Source of the DNA: Cognatishimia activa
GTDB taxonomy: Bacteria > Pseudomonadota > Alphaproteobacteria > Rhodobacterales > Rhodobacteraceae
Assembly: GCF_017798205.1 (NCBI RefSeq)
Contig: NZ_CP060010.1
Location: forward strand, 2,852,001-2,916,000
Direction: 5' to 3'
Length of the DNA: 64,000 bases
The first letter of the stretch is position 1, and every line of letters begins with the position of its first letter. The notes under the pieces are model-generated. The model was not told the DNA's origin and did not search any database. It was given only the letters and a program-made list of their open reading frames with translations. Positions 18,950 through 27,079 of this stretch are shown in pieces. The position numbers and the translations under genes were made by a program.

Positions 18950-19122
18950 CTGTCTCGTTTATGACCATCCAGATCTCGGATGGATTTCTCTGACTGTTGG
19001 ATATCGCGCTGTTTCTCGGCTTTGGTGCGACCGTATTTCACGCTGTTTTCGTCAGCGCGGGCCTTTTTGGCAGCCCGCGCCTTTTCTTTTCGAAACCGGT
19101 TCAGGTTGACCGGTTCAGACAT
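18946..19122 (-). CDS. DUF4169 family protein
   Basis: A 58-residue, very basic protein beginning [20 protein letters not shown], a pattern I recognise as DUF4169. Its first base is the last base of the fumC stop codon (TAATG), and its own stop overlaps the start of the ribbon-helix-helix gene (ATGA), so all three should be translationally coupled. The lysine/arginine-rich helical sequence suggests binding to nucleic acid or ribosomes, but no function is known. Confidence 0.82.
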   Translation of the reverse strand: MSEPVNLNRFRKEKARAAKKARADENSVKYGRTKAEKQRDIQQSEKSIRDLDGHKRDR

Positions 19123-20516
19123 TAGTCTTTGGGACCGATCATCTGTTCTGGACGCACGACCGCGTCAAATGTCGCCTCATCCACAAAGCCAAGCGCGATG
19201 GCTTCTTCTTTGAGGGTGGTGCCGTTTTTATGCGCAGTCTTGGCGACGGTGGTCGCGTTGTCATATCCGATGGTTGGCGCCAGCGCCGTGACAAGCATCA
19301 GCGATTCCTTCATCAGCTTGTCGATACGCGCTTCATTGGCCTGGATGCCGTTGAGCATACGTTCGGTGAAGCTGTCGGCAACGTCTCCGAGCAGTTGGAT
19401 CGATTGCAGCAGGTTGTAGGACATCATCGGGTTATAGACATTCAGCTCAAAGTGACCCTGAGAGCCCGCGAAAGTCATCGCCGCGTTGTTGCCCATGACG
19501 TGGGCCGCGACCTGGGTCATGGCTTCGGCTTGGGTCGGGTTCACTTTGCCTGGCATGATAGACGAGCCCGGCTCGTTTTCGGGCAGGATCAGCTCGCCCA
19601 GACCGGAACGTGGGCCGGAACCCAAGAAACGGATATCATTGGCGATTTTATACATGGCACCTGCCACAGTCGCCAAAGCGCCGGACATAAAGACCATTGC
19701 GTCATGGGCTGCGAGGCTTTCGAATTTATTCGGCGCGGTCACGAAGGGCAGGCCGGTGATTTCTGCCATATTCGCCGCAACAGTTTCGCCCCAGCCTTTT
19801 TGCGTGTTGAGGCCGGTGCCAACAGCGGTACCACCTTGCGCCAGCTCGTAGATACCGGGCAGGGCGGCTTCGACGCGGGCGATACCCTGACGGATCTGAT
19901 GGGCATAGCCGCCGAATTCCTGACCGAGGGTCAGAGGCGTTGCGTCTTGGGTATGGGTCCGGCCGATTTTGATGATGTCTTTGAACTCTTCGGACTTGGC
20001 TTCCAGCCCTTCGGCCAGCTTAGTCAGACCTGGCATCAGCACGTCACGCACGGACATGGCAGTCGCGATATGCATCGCGGTCGGGAAAGTGTCGTTAGAG
20101 GACTGACCCATGTTGCAATGGTCATTCGGGTGCACCGGATCTTTGGAGCCAATCACGCCGCCAAGGATCTCAATCGCGCGGTTGGCGATGACCTCATTGG
20201 AGTTCATATTGGACTGGGTACCAGAGCCAGTCTGCCAGACGACCAGAGGGAAGTTGTCGTCAAACTTGCCTTCGAAAACTTCGCCCGCGGCCTGAATGAC
20301 AGCATCGGCAATCTTGGCGTCCAGCTTGCCAGAGGCTTTGTTGGCCTGTGCACAGGCTTTTTTGATCACACCCAAGGCACGTACGATGGCGACAGGCTGT
20401 TTTTCCCATCCGATTGGGAAGTTCATAATGGAACGCTGCGTCTGTGCACCCCAATATTTGTCGGTGGGAACCTCTAGAGGGCCAAAGCTGTCGGTTTCGG
20501 TACGGGTTTGAGACAT
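19122..20516 (-). CDS. fumC: class II fumarate hydratase
   Basis: Converts fumarate to malate in the TCA cycle; this class is iron-independent and oxygen-stable. The start at 20516, just after GGAGAAGAC, gives 464 residues; a start five codons earlier is possible. The superfamily signature [17 protein letters not shown] is clear, along with [14 protein letters not shown] near the N-terminus. Two small genes overlap its 3' end. Confidence 0.95.
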   Translation of the reverse strand: MSQTRTETDSFGPLEVPTDKYWGAQTQRSIMNFPIGWEKQPVAIVRALGVIKKACAQANKASGKLDAKIADAVIQAAGEVFEGKFDDNFPLVVWQTGSGTQSNMNSNEVIANRAIEILGGVIGSKDPVHPNDHCNMGQSSNDTFPTAMHIATAMSVRDVLMPGLTKLAEGLEAKSEEFKDIIKIGRTHTQDATPLTLGQEFGGYAHQIRQGIARVEAALPGIYELAQGGTAVGTGLNTQKGWGETVAANMAEITGLPFVTAPNKFESLAAHDAMVFMSGALATVAGAMYKIANDIRFLGSGPRSGLGELILPENEPGSSIMPGKVNPTQAEAMTQVAAHVMGNNAAMTFAGSQGHFELNVYNPMMSYNLLQSIQLLGDVADSFTERMLNGIQANEARIDKLMKESLMLVTALAPTIGYDNATTVAKTAHKNGTTLKEEAIALGFVDEATFDAVVRPEQMIGPKD

Positions 20517-20656
20517 TGTCTTCTCCGGCAAAAATAGATCAGACCTGTCATAGCCGACCGCACGGAAAATACAATCGGTATAGCCTACGCAAGCGCGGCA
20601 AAATGATGCGTTTGGCGTTATTTTACTGGTTTAGCGCAAACAGACGGCAGCGGGTT

Positions 20657-21217
20657 TTAGTTGCCAGAGCGCGTGAAGGTATAGACACGTGCAGGGGGGA
20701 GATTGCCCCAGATTTTACGTGACTTGGTCCATGTCAGCCCGAGTTCACCGCGCAAACGCTCGTTGACCGGAGGTTTGGGGCCATAGGTGAACTGAATATA
20801 GCGTCCGTCGGACCCCATCAGGTCGAAGGCTCCGCCGACGATGGCCTGTTGAACCTCAAATGGCATCGACAGCAGTGGCAGACCCGAGACCACGGCCTTC
20901 ACAGGCCCATCAACATAGGTGCTGGCGTTCTCGGCGCGATCTTCGTGCACAGCGACTCCGGGAAACTCAGCCTGAAGATGGCTCACAAAGACCGGATTCA
21001 ATTCAAACAGATGCAGATCTTTTGCTGGCACGCCTGCATTGAGCAAAGCCGTGGTGATTTTGCCCGTACCGGGCCCCAATTCCACAACCGCGCCGTCGCC
21101 TTGGGGCACTTGCGCGGCCATTTCCTCGGAAAGGGCAACAGAGGAGGGGGCGAGTGCGACGACCTGGGTCGGGCGGCGGATCAATTCACCTAGAAAGATC
21201 GCGAGTTGGTTGGCCAT
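20657..21217 (-). CDS. class I SAM-dependent methyltransferase, phospholipid N-methyltransferase (PmtA)-like
   Basis: A 186-residue methyltransferase with the SAM-binding glycine loop VVELGPGTGKIT near residues 44-55 and an acidic residue closing the second strand (LFELNP). It resembles the Sinorhizobium-type phosphatidylethanolamine N-methyltransferases and, more distantly, KsgA. A phospholipid headgroup substrate is therefore likely but not certain; other small-molecule or RNA substrates remain possible. It lies between sspB and fumC on the same strand. Confidence 0.72.
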   Translation of the reverse strand: MANQLAIFLGELIRRPTQVVALAPSSVALSEEMAAQVPQGDGAVVELGPGTGKITTALLNAGVPAKDLHLFELNPVFVSHLQAEFPGVAVHEDRAENASTYVDGPVKAVVSGLPLLSMPFEVQQAIVGGAFDLMGSDGRYIQFTYGPKPPVNERLRGELGLTWTKSRKIWGNLPPARVYTFTRSGN

Positions 21218-21303
21218 CTAGTTGCCCTCTTATAATCGTTGCGCACTCCCTAACACGGCTTGGAACACCCGTGTGTGAAGAATTTGCAAAACGCTTTGCG
21301 TGG

Positions 21304-21798
21304 TTATTTTTTGCGGAAGCTATCGAGGCTGACAACGTCGGCATCCGTTGCCGCTGGCACTGCTTCGACCTCGGTCTCGGGAATTTCGAGCTCTTCTACG
21401 GTGGTGTCGTCGGTCTCTTCGTCCAAATCTTCGCCGTCCTCGTCACTTTGGCTTTCAAAGCGCAATCCGAATTCGACGGAGGGGTCCACGAAGGTTTTGA
21501 TTGATTCAAACGGGATATAGAGCGGCTCTGGTGCGTCGCCGAAGTTTAAAGTGACCGAGAAGCCATCATCGGTGATTTCGAGATTGTCATACCAATGCTG
21601 CATCACAACGGTCATATCGCTGGGGTAACGCTCCATCAGCCAGTCCGCGATATTCACATCTGGGTGCCGCGTATCAAAGGTAATAAAGAAATGATGTTCT
21701 CCGGGCAGCCCATTGTCACGTACGTCTTCGAGCACCTCTTGGATGAGGCGCCGCAGTGCGCGATGCATGAGATTGCCGTATTCAATCGACTGAGACAT
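21304..21798 (-). CDS. sspB: ClpXP adaptor SspB (alphaproteobacterial type)
   Basis: Adaptor that binds ssrA-tagged proteins and hands them to ClpXP. The 164-residue protein has the folded substrate-binding domain (about 1-115, HHFFITFDTRHPDV and IPFESIKTFVDPSVEFGL) and a long acidic tail ending in a short hydrophobic/basic segment (VVSLDSFRKK) that in SspB proteins docks on ClpX. The tmRNA gene lies about 2.2 kb upstream on the same strand. Confidence 0.9.
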   Translation of the reverse strand: MSQSIEYGNLMHRALRRLIQEVLEDVRDNGLPGEHHFFITFDTRHPDVNIADWLMERYPSDMTVVMQHWYDNLEITDDGFSVTLNFGDAPEPLYIPFESIKTFVDPSVEFGLRFESQSDEDGEDLDEETDDTTVEELEIPETEVEAVPAATDADVVSLDSFRKK

Positions 21799-21877
21799 GA
21801 AGCGTCCTAAAATTTCCGTCTTTCCCCAAACATAAATAGTTTTTCGGGAAACGGAAGATCGGCTGTGCGCTGTATCG

Positions 21878-23116
21878 CTAAAGAATTGCCAGAGCGCTGG
21901 CCAATGCCGTCGAGATGAGCAGAACCCAACCCAGAGGCCAGCGAAGCCCCAAAAGCAGAGCAGATGACAAGAGCATCAGAGCGAAGGCGGGCAGGTTGAA
22001 ACTGGTCAATACGGGCCTCAGGCCAAAGGTGCCGAGCGAAACTTCATCAAACAGCACATGGAGCGCAAAGATCAATGAGAGGTTGAGAATAACGCCCACA
22101 ACCGCCGCTGATACGCCAGACAATGCGGCCTTGAGGGTTGGCTGGTTCAAAAGGTTTTCCAGATAGGGTGCCGCAGTGAAGATCCATAGAAAGCAGGGAA
22201 CAAAAGTGCACCAAAGTGCAAGCGCCCCCGCAGTCAGCATCAACGAAACGCCGCCTTCTTGATACCCAGCGAGCAGAGCCACAAACTCTGTGACCAAAAT
22301 CAGTGGACCCGGCGTGGTTTCAGCCAGGCCAAGCGCGTCGATCATCTGAGGCGTCGTGATCCAGCCAAATTCTGTGCTGACGGTTTGGGTCATATAGGCC
22401 AGAACCGCGTAGGCTCCGCCGAAAGTGACCACGGCAAGCTTGGAAAAGAAGAGGGCGATCTCGAGCAGGAAGGCCTGATTGAAGATATAGACCAGCGCAA
22501 TGGGCGCGCCCCAAAGTAAACTCCAGATCGCGGTTTGTCCCAGACCGTTGCCTGTGGCTTTTGGTGGCTTTTGGGGCGCGTCCTGAGGGGATTTAAAGAC
22601 TAGGGCGCCAAGCGCGGCCGCACAGATCAGGATCAATACAAAGCTGATGTTTCCAACATAGATCGCCAGAAAGGCCAAGGCTGCGATGAGCCACGCGAGC
22701 GGGCCTTGAAGTGCCTTTTTAGAGACCTTCCAAAGAGCTTGAAGAACGATCGCGATGACGGCGGCTTTGATACCTAGGAATGCGGCTTGAACCCAAGAGA
22801 GCTCGGCATAAAAGATGTAAAGCGTTGCCAGTGCAAGAATGACGCAGGCGCCGGGCAACACAAACAAAAGCCCCGCGAGCAAACCGCCGAATGTTCCTCG
22901 GAGTTTCCACCCAGTGTAGGTTGCAAGCTGCATGGCTTCGGGGCCCGGCAGCAACATGCAGAAACTAAGCGCGCCGAGAAAATCCCGCTCACTCAGCTAG
23001 TTACGTGTTTCGACCAATTCTTTGTGCATCAGGGCGATCTGGGCGGCGGGGCCTCCAAACGACAGCAGGCCAATGCGCCCAAAGACGCGGAAGAGCTCGG
23101 ACATACTTGGTGTCAT
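21878..23116 (-). pseudogene. chrA: chromate transporter ChrA interrupted by an amber codon
   Basis: The frame from ATG 23116 to the stop at 21878 encodes a full two-domain chromate transporter (about 412 codons) except that codon 40 (22997-22999) is TAG. The residues around it, VETRN-stop-LSERDFLG, match the conserved V-E-x-R-x-W-L-S-E region, so a TGG tryptophan codon has probably become TAG. Both repeats remain intact (MLLPGPEAMQLATYTG and LAETTPGPLILVTEFVALL). Translation might restart at ATG 22957, which would lack the first 53 residues and has no good ribosome binding site. It follows chrB by 1 bp. Confidence 0.85.
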
Positions 23117-23117
23117 G

Positions 23118-23921
23118 TTACAGCTTTGCCCCTGTTGGCGAGTCGTGGGTCTCTTCAAAGGCGTCGCGCGCCCATCGATAGAGCGCGTCATAAAGGGGAA
23201 ACATTGCAGTCATTTGACGGTTGTCATCATTGTAAAGCCGAGAGAAGCCCGCAGAAATCGCCAATAACCCCGCAGCTTGCGGAGCCAACTCATGGGAGTT
23301 TGTGTCCGCCGCACGTACGACTTCGGCCATGCGCAGAAGTGGCTCATGGCGCAGACCAAAGCGGTCTATCATCGTGTCAAACGTGCAGAAAGCGCCAGCG
23401 TGAGACCAGTCTCCATCAGCCATATCAAATGCGATCGCGTTAAAGCGCTCTGCCACAGCGTCGACCTCGCTTGGGGGCACGAAGAGGATCTGCGCGTCGG
23501 GATCAACAAACCTTCGGATCAGCCAGGGGCAGGCGATGCGATCTATCTTTGGGCGGTGACGTGTGACCCAGGTCTGCGTAATTGATTGCAGTGTCGTTAT
23601 TGGAACTGACGGCAGATCTACAGCCAGCCAGCCTTTTATGCCGCCTTCCAAGACTTCGGCGGCGATGCCTGAGGCGCGCAAATGCGCCGCAGCGCCGTGG
23701 CTTAGTTTTTTGCCGCGCTGACAAACAACCACGATGCGGTCTTTTAACCTTGCGCTGTCCATTCCCGCCACATCCGTATGAGATATGCAAATCGAGGCGG
23801 GCACGACGACGGGGTCTTCGGCCAAATCTTCGGGTATTCGCACGTCTAAAATGGTTGGACAGTCGGGTGTGCCGATCAATCGCATCAAAGAAGAGGGGGA
23901 TATTTCGTTAAATCCAGGCAC
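23118..23921 (-). CDS. chrB: ChrB-type chromate resistance protein with N-terminal rhodanese domain
   Basis: A 267-residue protein fusing a rhodanese-like domain (about 10-100; Cys67 in the VVVCQRGKK loop) to a ChrB C-terminal domain (about 115-255, with RHRPKIDRIACPWLIRRFVDP). ChrB-type proteins help in chromate resistance and may regulate the chr genes. Translation starts at GTG 23921, six bases after AAAGGA. The last codon is one base from the chrA start. Confidence 0.83.
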   Translation of the reverse strand: MPGFNEISPSSLMRLIGTPDCPTILDVRIPEDLAEDPVVVPASICISHTDVAGMDSARLKDRIVVVCQRGKKLSHGAAAHLRASGIAAEVLEGGIKGWLAVDLPSVPITTLQSITQTWVTRHRPKIDRIACPWLIRRFVDPDAQILFVPPSEVDAVAERFNAIAFDMADGDWSHAGAFCTFDTMIDRFGLRHEPLLRMAEVVRAADTNSHELAPQAAGLLAISAGFSRLYNDDNRQMTAMFPLYDALYRWARDAFEETHDSPTGAKL

Positions 23922-24009
23922 AGGGCATCCTTTGCGAAAGCAAGTCAGAGGATGCGATTGTCTGGCCTAAACCTCACGGGGAAATCGCGTGCCCCATAGC
24001 TCTTGGGTG

Positions 24010-24356
24010 CCATAGCGCGTGAAACCGGTCAAGAGGTGGAAGTGTAGGTTTCTGTTGCCAGGTACCTACGAACCCCGCCTGACGCAGCTAGGCGCCAGGG
24101 CTTAAGATTTCAGTATCTCCGGTCGCTTACGCGGCCATTGCTACTGGAGCACGATTGTCATTTGCAATTGTACAAGTTTCGCCGATAACGGTGGCAGACA
24201 GCCGAAACAAAGCTAACCCCTTTAGACGTTCGTCGATCCTATTTCGGCCCCATCAACAACGTATCCTTAGATACGCTCTTGGTGGAGCCGCCGGGTACCG
24301 CCCCCGGGTCCGATCCGCTTATTACGAGCGCGTTTATGTCCATAGTCCCCGAAAGG
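24010..24356 (-). ncRNA. ssrA: transfer-messenger RNA, circularly permuted two-piece form
   Basis: Rescues stalled ribosomes. Read on the minus strand, the acceptor piece comes first and ends in GGCTCCACCA (CCA at 24280-24282). A ~28-nt spacer follows, then the coding piece begins GGGGCCG at 24251. GGGGCCG pairs along its whole length with CGGCTCC to form the acceptor stem, and CCGGG/CCCGG makes the T stem. The resume codon GCA at 24163-24165 opens the tag ANDNRAPVAMAA, ending in TAA at 24127-24129. A -10-like TATATAAG lies at 24364-24371. Outer ends are approximate. Confidence 0.93.
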
Positions 24357-24397
24357 ACAATTCTTATATAATTGCGCGGCTTGCCTAATGGAAGGGG

Positions 24398-24443
24398 CGA
24401 AATCTTTAAAAGATTTCGTTGTCGTTTTCTTTTAAAGAAAACG
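24398..24443. other. two adjacent AT-rich hairpins of identical layout
   Basis: CGAAATCTT (24398-24406) pairs with AAGATTTCG (24410-24418), and CGTTTTCTT (24423-24431) pairs with AAGAAAACG (24435-24443). Both have 9-bp perfect stems and 3-nt loops and are 4 nt apart. They lie between the small gene at 24448-24672 and the tmRNA promoter region, and could end transcription of that gene or isolate it from ssrA. Confidence 0.55.
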
Positions 24444-24447
24444 TGGG

Positions 24448-24672
24448 TCAGGTGAGCCGTTTGATTGGCGCGGAGTTGCAACAGACCACGATCTGACCTG
24501 AGTTCTCATAGGCGCGATATCCTCGACGCTGAACCTCGGCCAAAAACAGCTCCATCCCGCAAAACCGTTCAATGTCTCGCAGCTTGCGACGCACCACAAA
24601 CCCATCGCGCGCCGACTTTGACGTGAAAAACGTGTGTATCCATTGATGCGGTTCAAGAGGTTTCGCGGACAT
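24448..24672 (-). CDS. small conserved hypothetical protein
   Basis: A 74-residue basic protein (MSAKPLEPHQWIHTFFTSKS at the start, IVVCCNSAPIKRLT at the end). I recall short proteins of this pattern in roseobacters that are often labelled N-(5'-phosphoribosyl)anthranilate isomerase; at this length, without a TIM-barrel, that label cannot be right. No function can be assigned. The gene precedes ssrA on the same strand and lies just downstream of the GntR regulator. Confidence 0.7.
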   Translation of the reverse strand: MSAKPLEPHQWIHTFFTSKSARDGFVVRRKLRDIERFCGMELFLAEVQRRGYRAYENSGQIVVCCNSAPIKRLT

Positions 24673-24706
24673 GCGTCAACCAAACCCGTTTTAGGTTAAC
24701 AAAAGC

Positions 24707-25444
24707 CTAGGATTGTTTGCGCTTTGAGCGTTCCTTGGCAACGTTTTCGCTGAGCTGCAGCGTATATGCGCTAAGTTCCGCCAGTTTCGCATCCACCAAT
24801 TCGGCGTCATGGTTTTCAACGCCATCTGCAATCGCCGTGTGCAGCTCAATAATCTTTTCCCGCGACCGCGCCGAAAAGGTGATCATATTCATCAAAGGCT
24901 GAGTGGCCTCAACCGCCCCAGCCAGCTGATAAGACAAAACATGATTGCCCGCGCTGTCCACTAAGGCGCGGTGGAAAGCTACGTCGGAATCGCAGAAACT
25001 CTCGTCAGACAGCCCCGGCTGGCCTTGTCGAAAGATCTCAACCCGCATGGTCGCCAAATGATCCGCCGTCCGACGCTCCACCGCTAAAGGCGCGCAGGCG
25101 CGCTCTAGCGCATAGCGCGCCTCGCAAGCGGTTTTGAAATCCACCTCATTCATAGACATCAAGAGCGTGGACGTCGTCACATGATGCCCACGCGCTTGGT
25201 CATAGCTCAGACGATTGACAAAAGCCCCGCCAGAAGCCCCGCGTTGCGTACGGATCAGGTTCTGTGCCGCCAGCCGCTTCAACGCTTCGCGCACGGTAGA
25301 GCGTGACACTTCGAAATGGTCACAAAGCTCTGTTTCCGAGGGCAAACGATCATCGACCCGCAGGGTGCCCCCCATGATCTCTTCGCGGATGGCTTTCGCG
25401 ATTTGGATCGAGAGATCTGCTTTTGACGTAGGGTCGATTTTCAT
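24707..25444 (-). CDS. GntR family (FadR/FCD subfamily) transcriptional regulator
   Basis: A 245-residue regulator with a winged helix-turn-helix (about 8-75, LPSETELCDHFEVSRSTVRE) and an all-helical FCD ligand domain (about 90-235), which in this subfamily binds small organic acids through metal-coordinating histidines. It diverges from the DUF2182-DUF1326-dmdA-acuI cluster. In Ruegeria pomeroyi a GntR regulator also sits next to dmdA-acuI, so it probably controls DMSP catabolism and itself through the TGTCTGACA sites at 25446-25487. Confidence 0.88.
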   Translation of the reverse strand: MKIDPTSKADLSIQIAKAIREEIMGGTLRVDDRLPSETELCDHFEVSRSTVREALKRLAAQNLIRTQRGASGGAFVNRLSYDQARGHHVTTSTLLMSMNEVDFKTACEARYALERACAPLAVERRTADHLATMRVEIFRQGQPGLSDESFCDSDVAFHRALVDSAGNHVLSYQLAGAVEATQPLMNMITFSARSREKIIELHTAIADGVENHDAELVDAKLAELSAYTLQLSENVAKERSKRKQS

Positions 25445-25445
25445 T

Positions 25446-25487
25446 TGTCTGACATTTAACTATTGGCGTGTTTCTATTTGTCTGACA
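25446..25487. promoter_or_regulatory. twin GntR-type operators
   Basis: The nonamer TGTCTGACA, a palindrome of TGTC and GACA around one base, occurs at 25446-25454 and 25479-25487, inside 14-bp identical copies of ATTTGTCTGACATT. The centres are 33 bp apart, close to three helical turns. One copy abuts the GntR start codon, the other lies 26 bp before the DUF2182 start. The form fits FadR-subfamily operators. Confidence 0.75.
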
Positions 25488-25512
25488 TTAATAGCGCAGG
25501 GATTCAATCTAT

Positions 25513-26331
25513 TTGGGAAATCATCTCGTGCTGTCCACACTAAGCCACATGAGCCGAAGCGCCCTTTGGGTCGGGTTCTTTGCCCTGATCCTGTTGGCTT
25601 GGTGGATGATGTACGTCATGGCGATGGACATGGATTTGGATATACTTGGCCGTCCGGGTCCAATGGGCCAAAACATGGCCGCGATGGACCCGCGTATGCC
25701 GATGTATATGCCCATGGCGAATTTCGGCCCGCTCTTTGGCATGTGGGCCGCGATGATGGCCGCGATGATGCTTCCGACGCTGATCCCAACAATGCGCGCT
25801 TACAGCGACCTGACGCGCACAGCGAACGGTACGACGGCAGGGATGTATGGCGTTGTCCTAGCTTACTTTCTGATTTGGGTAGGGTTTGCGGCGCTGATTT
25901 CTGGTGTTCAGCTTGCGCTTTTGTTTGGCGGTGTGATTGACATGCTGGGCGTGGCGAAATCCCCCTATGTCGCGGCGGGACTCTTGATCGCAGTCGGCGT
26001 CTTTCAATTCACCCGCGCCAAAGAGATCTGCCACGGCGTCTGCCACAGTCCGACCCTCTATTTCATGACCCGCTGGGACCCGAGTTTCATCGGGGGCCTC
26101 AAGATGGGCGCAGGCCTCGGGGCCTTCTGTGTCGGCTGCTGCTGGGGCTTTATGTCTTTGGGATTTGTCGGCGGTGTGATGAATTTGGCATGGATGGGGC
26201 TCGCGACCCTCTTCATGATTTTGGAAAAACTGCCTCAGGTGGGTCATGTCGTGACCAAACCGATGGGCGTGCTACTTATACTTGCAGGGCTGTTGCTGAT
26301 CGCAATGCCTGACCTGGCGTATGGAGGATAA
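25513..26331 (+). CDS. DUF2182 integral membrane protein
   Basis: A 272-residue multi-spanning membrane protein of DUF2182, a family described as predicted metal-binding. About seven hydrophobic segments are visible, with AAMMAAMMLPTLIPTMRAY after the first loop and cysteine motifs KEICHGVCHSP and CVGCCWGF later on. The first loop (about residues 33-65) is very rich in methionine. Translation may begin at TTG 25513, which has AGGGA upstream, or at ATG 25549. It leads the cluster with DUF1326, dmdA and acuI; its role is unknown. Confidence 0.82.
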   Translation: MGNHLVLSTLSHMSRSALWVGFFALILLAWWMMYVMAMDMDLDILGRPGPMGQNMAAMDPRMPMYMPMANFGPLFGMWAAMMAAMMLPTLIPTMRAYSDLTRTANGTTAGMYGVVLAYFLIWVGFAALISGVQLALLFGGVIDMLGVAKSPYVAAGLLIAVGVFQFTRAKEICHGVCHSPTLYFMTRWDPSFIGGLKMGAGLGAFCVGCCWGFMSLGFVGGVMNLAWMGLATLFMILEKLPQVGHVVTKPMGVLLILAGLLLIAMPDLAYGG

Positions 26332-26334
26332 CTC

Positions 26335-27039
26335 ATGGCTGTGAAGAAAAGACCAGAAGCGGATCGCCTGCCGATCTCGCAACGGATCGACAACCGGATG
26401 GACAATCCAAAACGTCGCCGTCTTGCGCCGACCGACTGGGCGATTAAAGGAGAGCTCTTCCTGAACTGTTCCTGTGAGCTCTTTTGCCCCTGCGTTGTCT
26501 CGCTGGGCAAGCACCCGCCAACCGAGGGTCATTGTCACGCTTGGATGGCGATTGCCATCGATGAAGGCCACTATGAGGGCGAAGACCTCTCGGGCCTGAA
26601 CATCGGCCTGCTAGTCGACATTCCGGGGCGTATGGCTGAGGGCAACTGGAAGGTCGCCGCCTATGTGGATGAGCGCGCCAGCGGCAAGGCCTATAACGGC
26701 ATCCTGCAGATCTTCTCGGGTCAAGCGGGCGGCACCACGGGGCTTTTCACCATGCTGGTCTCTGAGATCATCGGTGCGGAACGCGAAAAGGTTGAGATCG
26801 TCCGCGAGGGCAAACGTCGTGCGATCTATATCGGCCGCAAAATCCAGGGTGAGATCGAACTGATGGAAGGCGCGGATCCTGACCATCCGGTGATGATCTC
26901 GAACTCCAAATATTGGATGGGCCCCGACATTATCGCCGCCAAAGGCCTCAAGTCTCGCGTGCGCGACTTTGGGCGCGTCTGGGATTTCGGGGGCAAATCC
27001 GCCGAGGTCTGCCCAATCGATTGGTCCGGCCCGAAGTAA
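26335..27039 (+). CDS. DUF1326 domain protein
   Basis: A 234-residue soluble protein. Near the N-terminus, NCSCELFCPC puts cysteines at 45, 47, 51 and 53, followed by GHCHAW with Cys67, an arrangement that looks suited to metal or thiol chemistry. The remainder is a beta-rich DUF1326 domain of unknown function. It starts 3 bp after the DUF2182 gene and 40 bp before dmdA, so the pair is almost certainly cotranscribed and probably works together. Confidence 0.82.
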   Translation: MAVKKRPEADRLPISQRIDNRMDNPKRRRLAPTDWAIKGELFLNCSCELFCPCVVSLGKHPPTEGHCHAWMAIAIDEGHYEGEDLSGLNIGLLVDIPGRMAEGNWKVAAYVDERASGKAYNGILQIFSGQAGGTTGLFTMLVSEIIGAEREKVEIVREGKRRAIYIGRKIQGEIELMEGADPDHPVMISNSKYWMGPDIIAAKGLKSRVRDFGRVWDFGGKSAEVCPIDWSGPK

Positions 27040-27079
27040 GGGCTTTCCCCGACACCGCCTGCGCATTTGGGAGTTTGCA

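Noticed and set aside
24239-24481. 80-codon minus-strand frame over the tmRNA acceptor piece
   Set aside because: It overlaps structured tmRNA sequence and the twin hairpins; the RNA explains the region.
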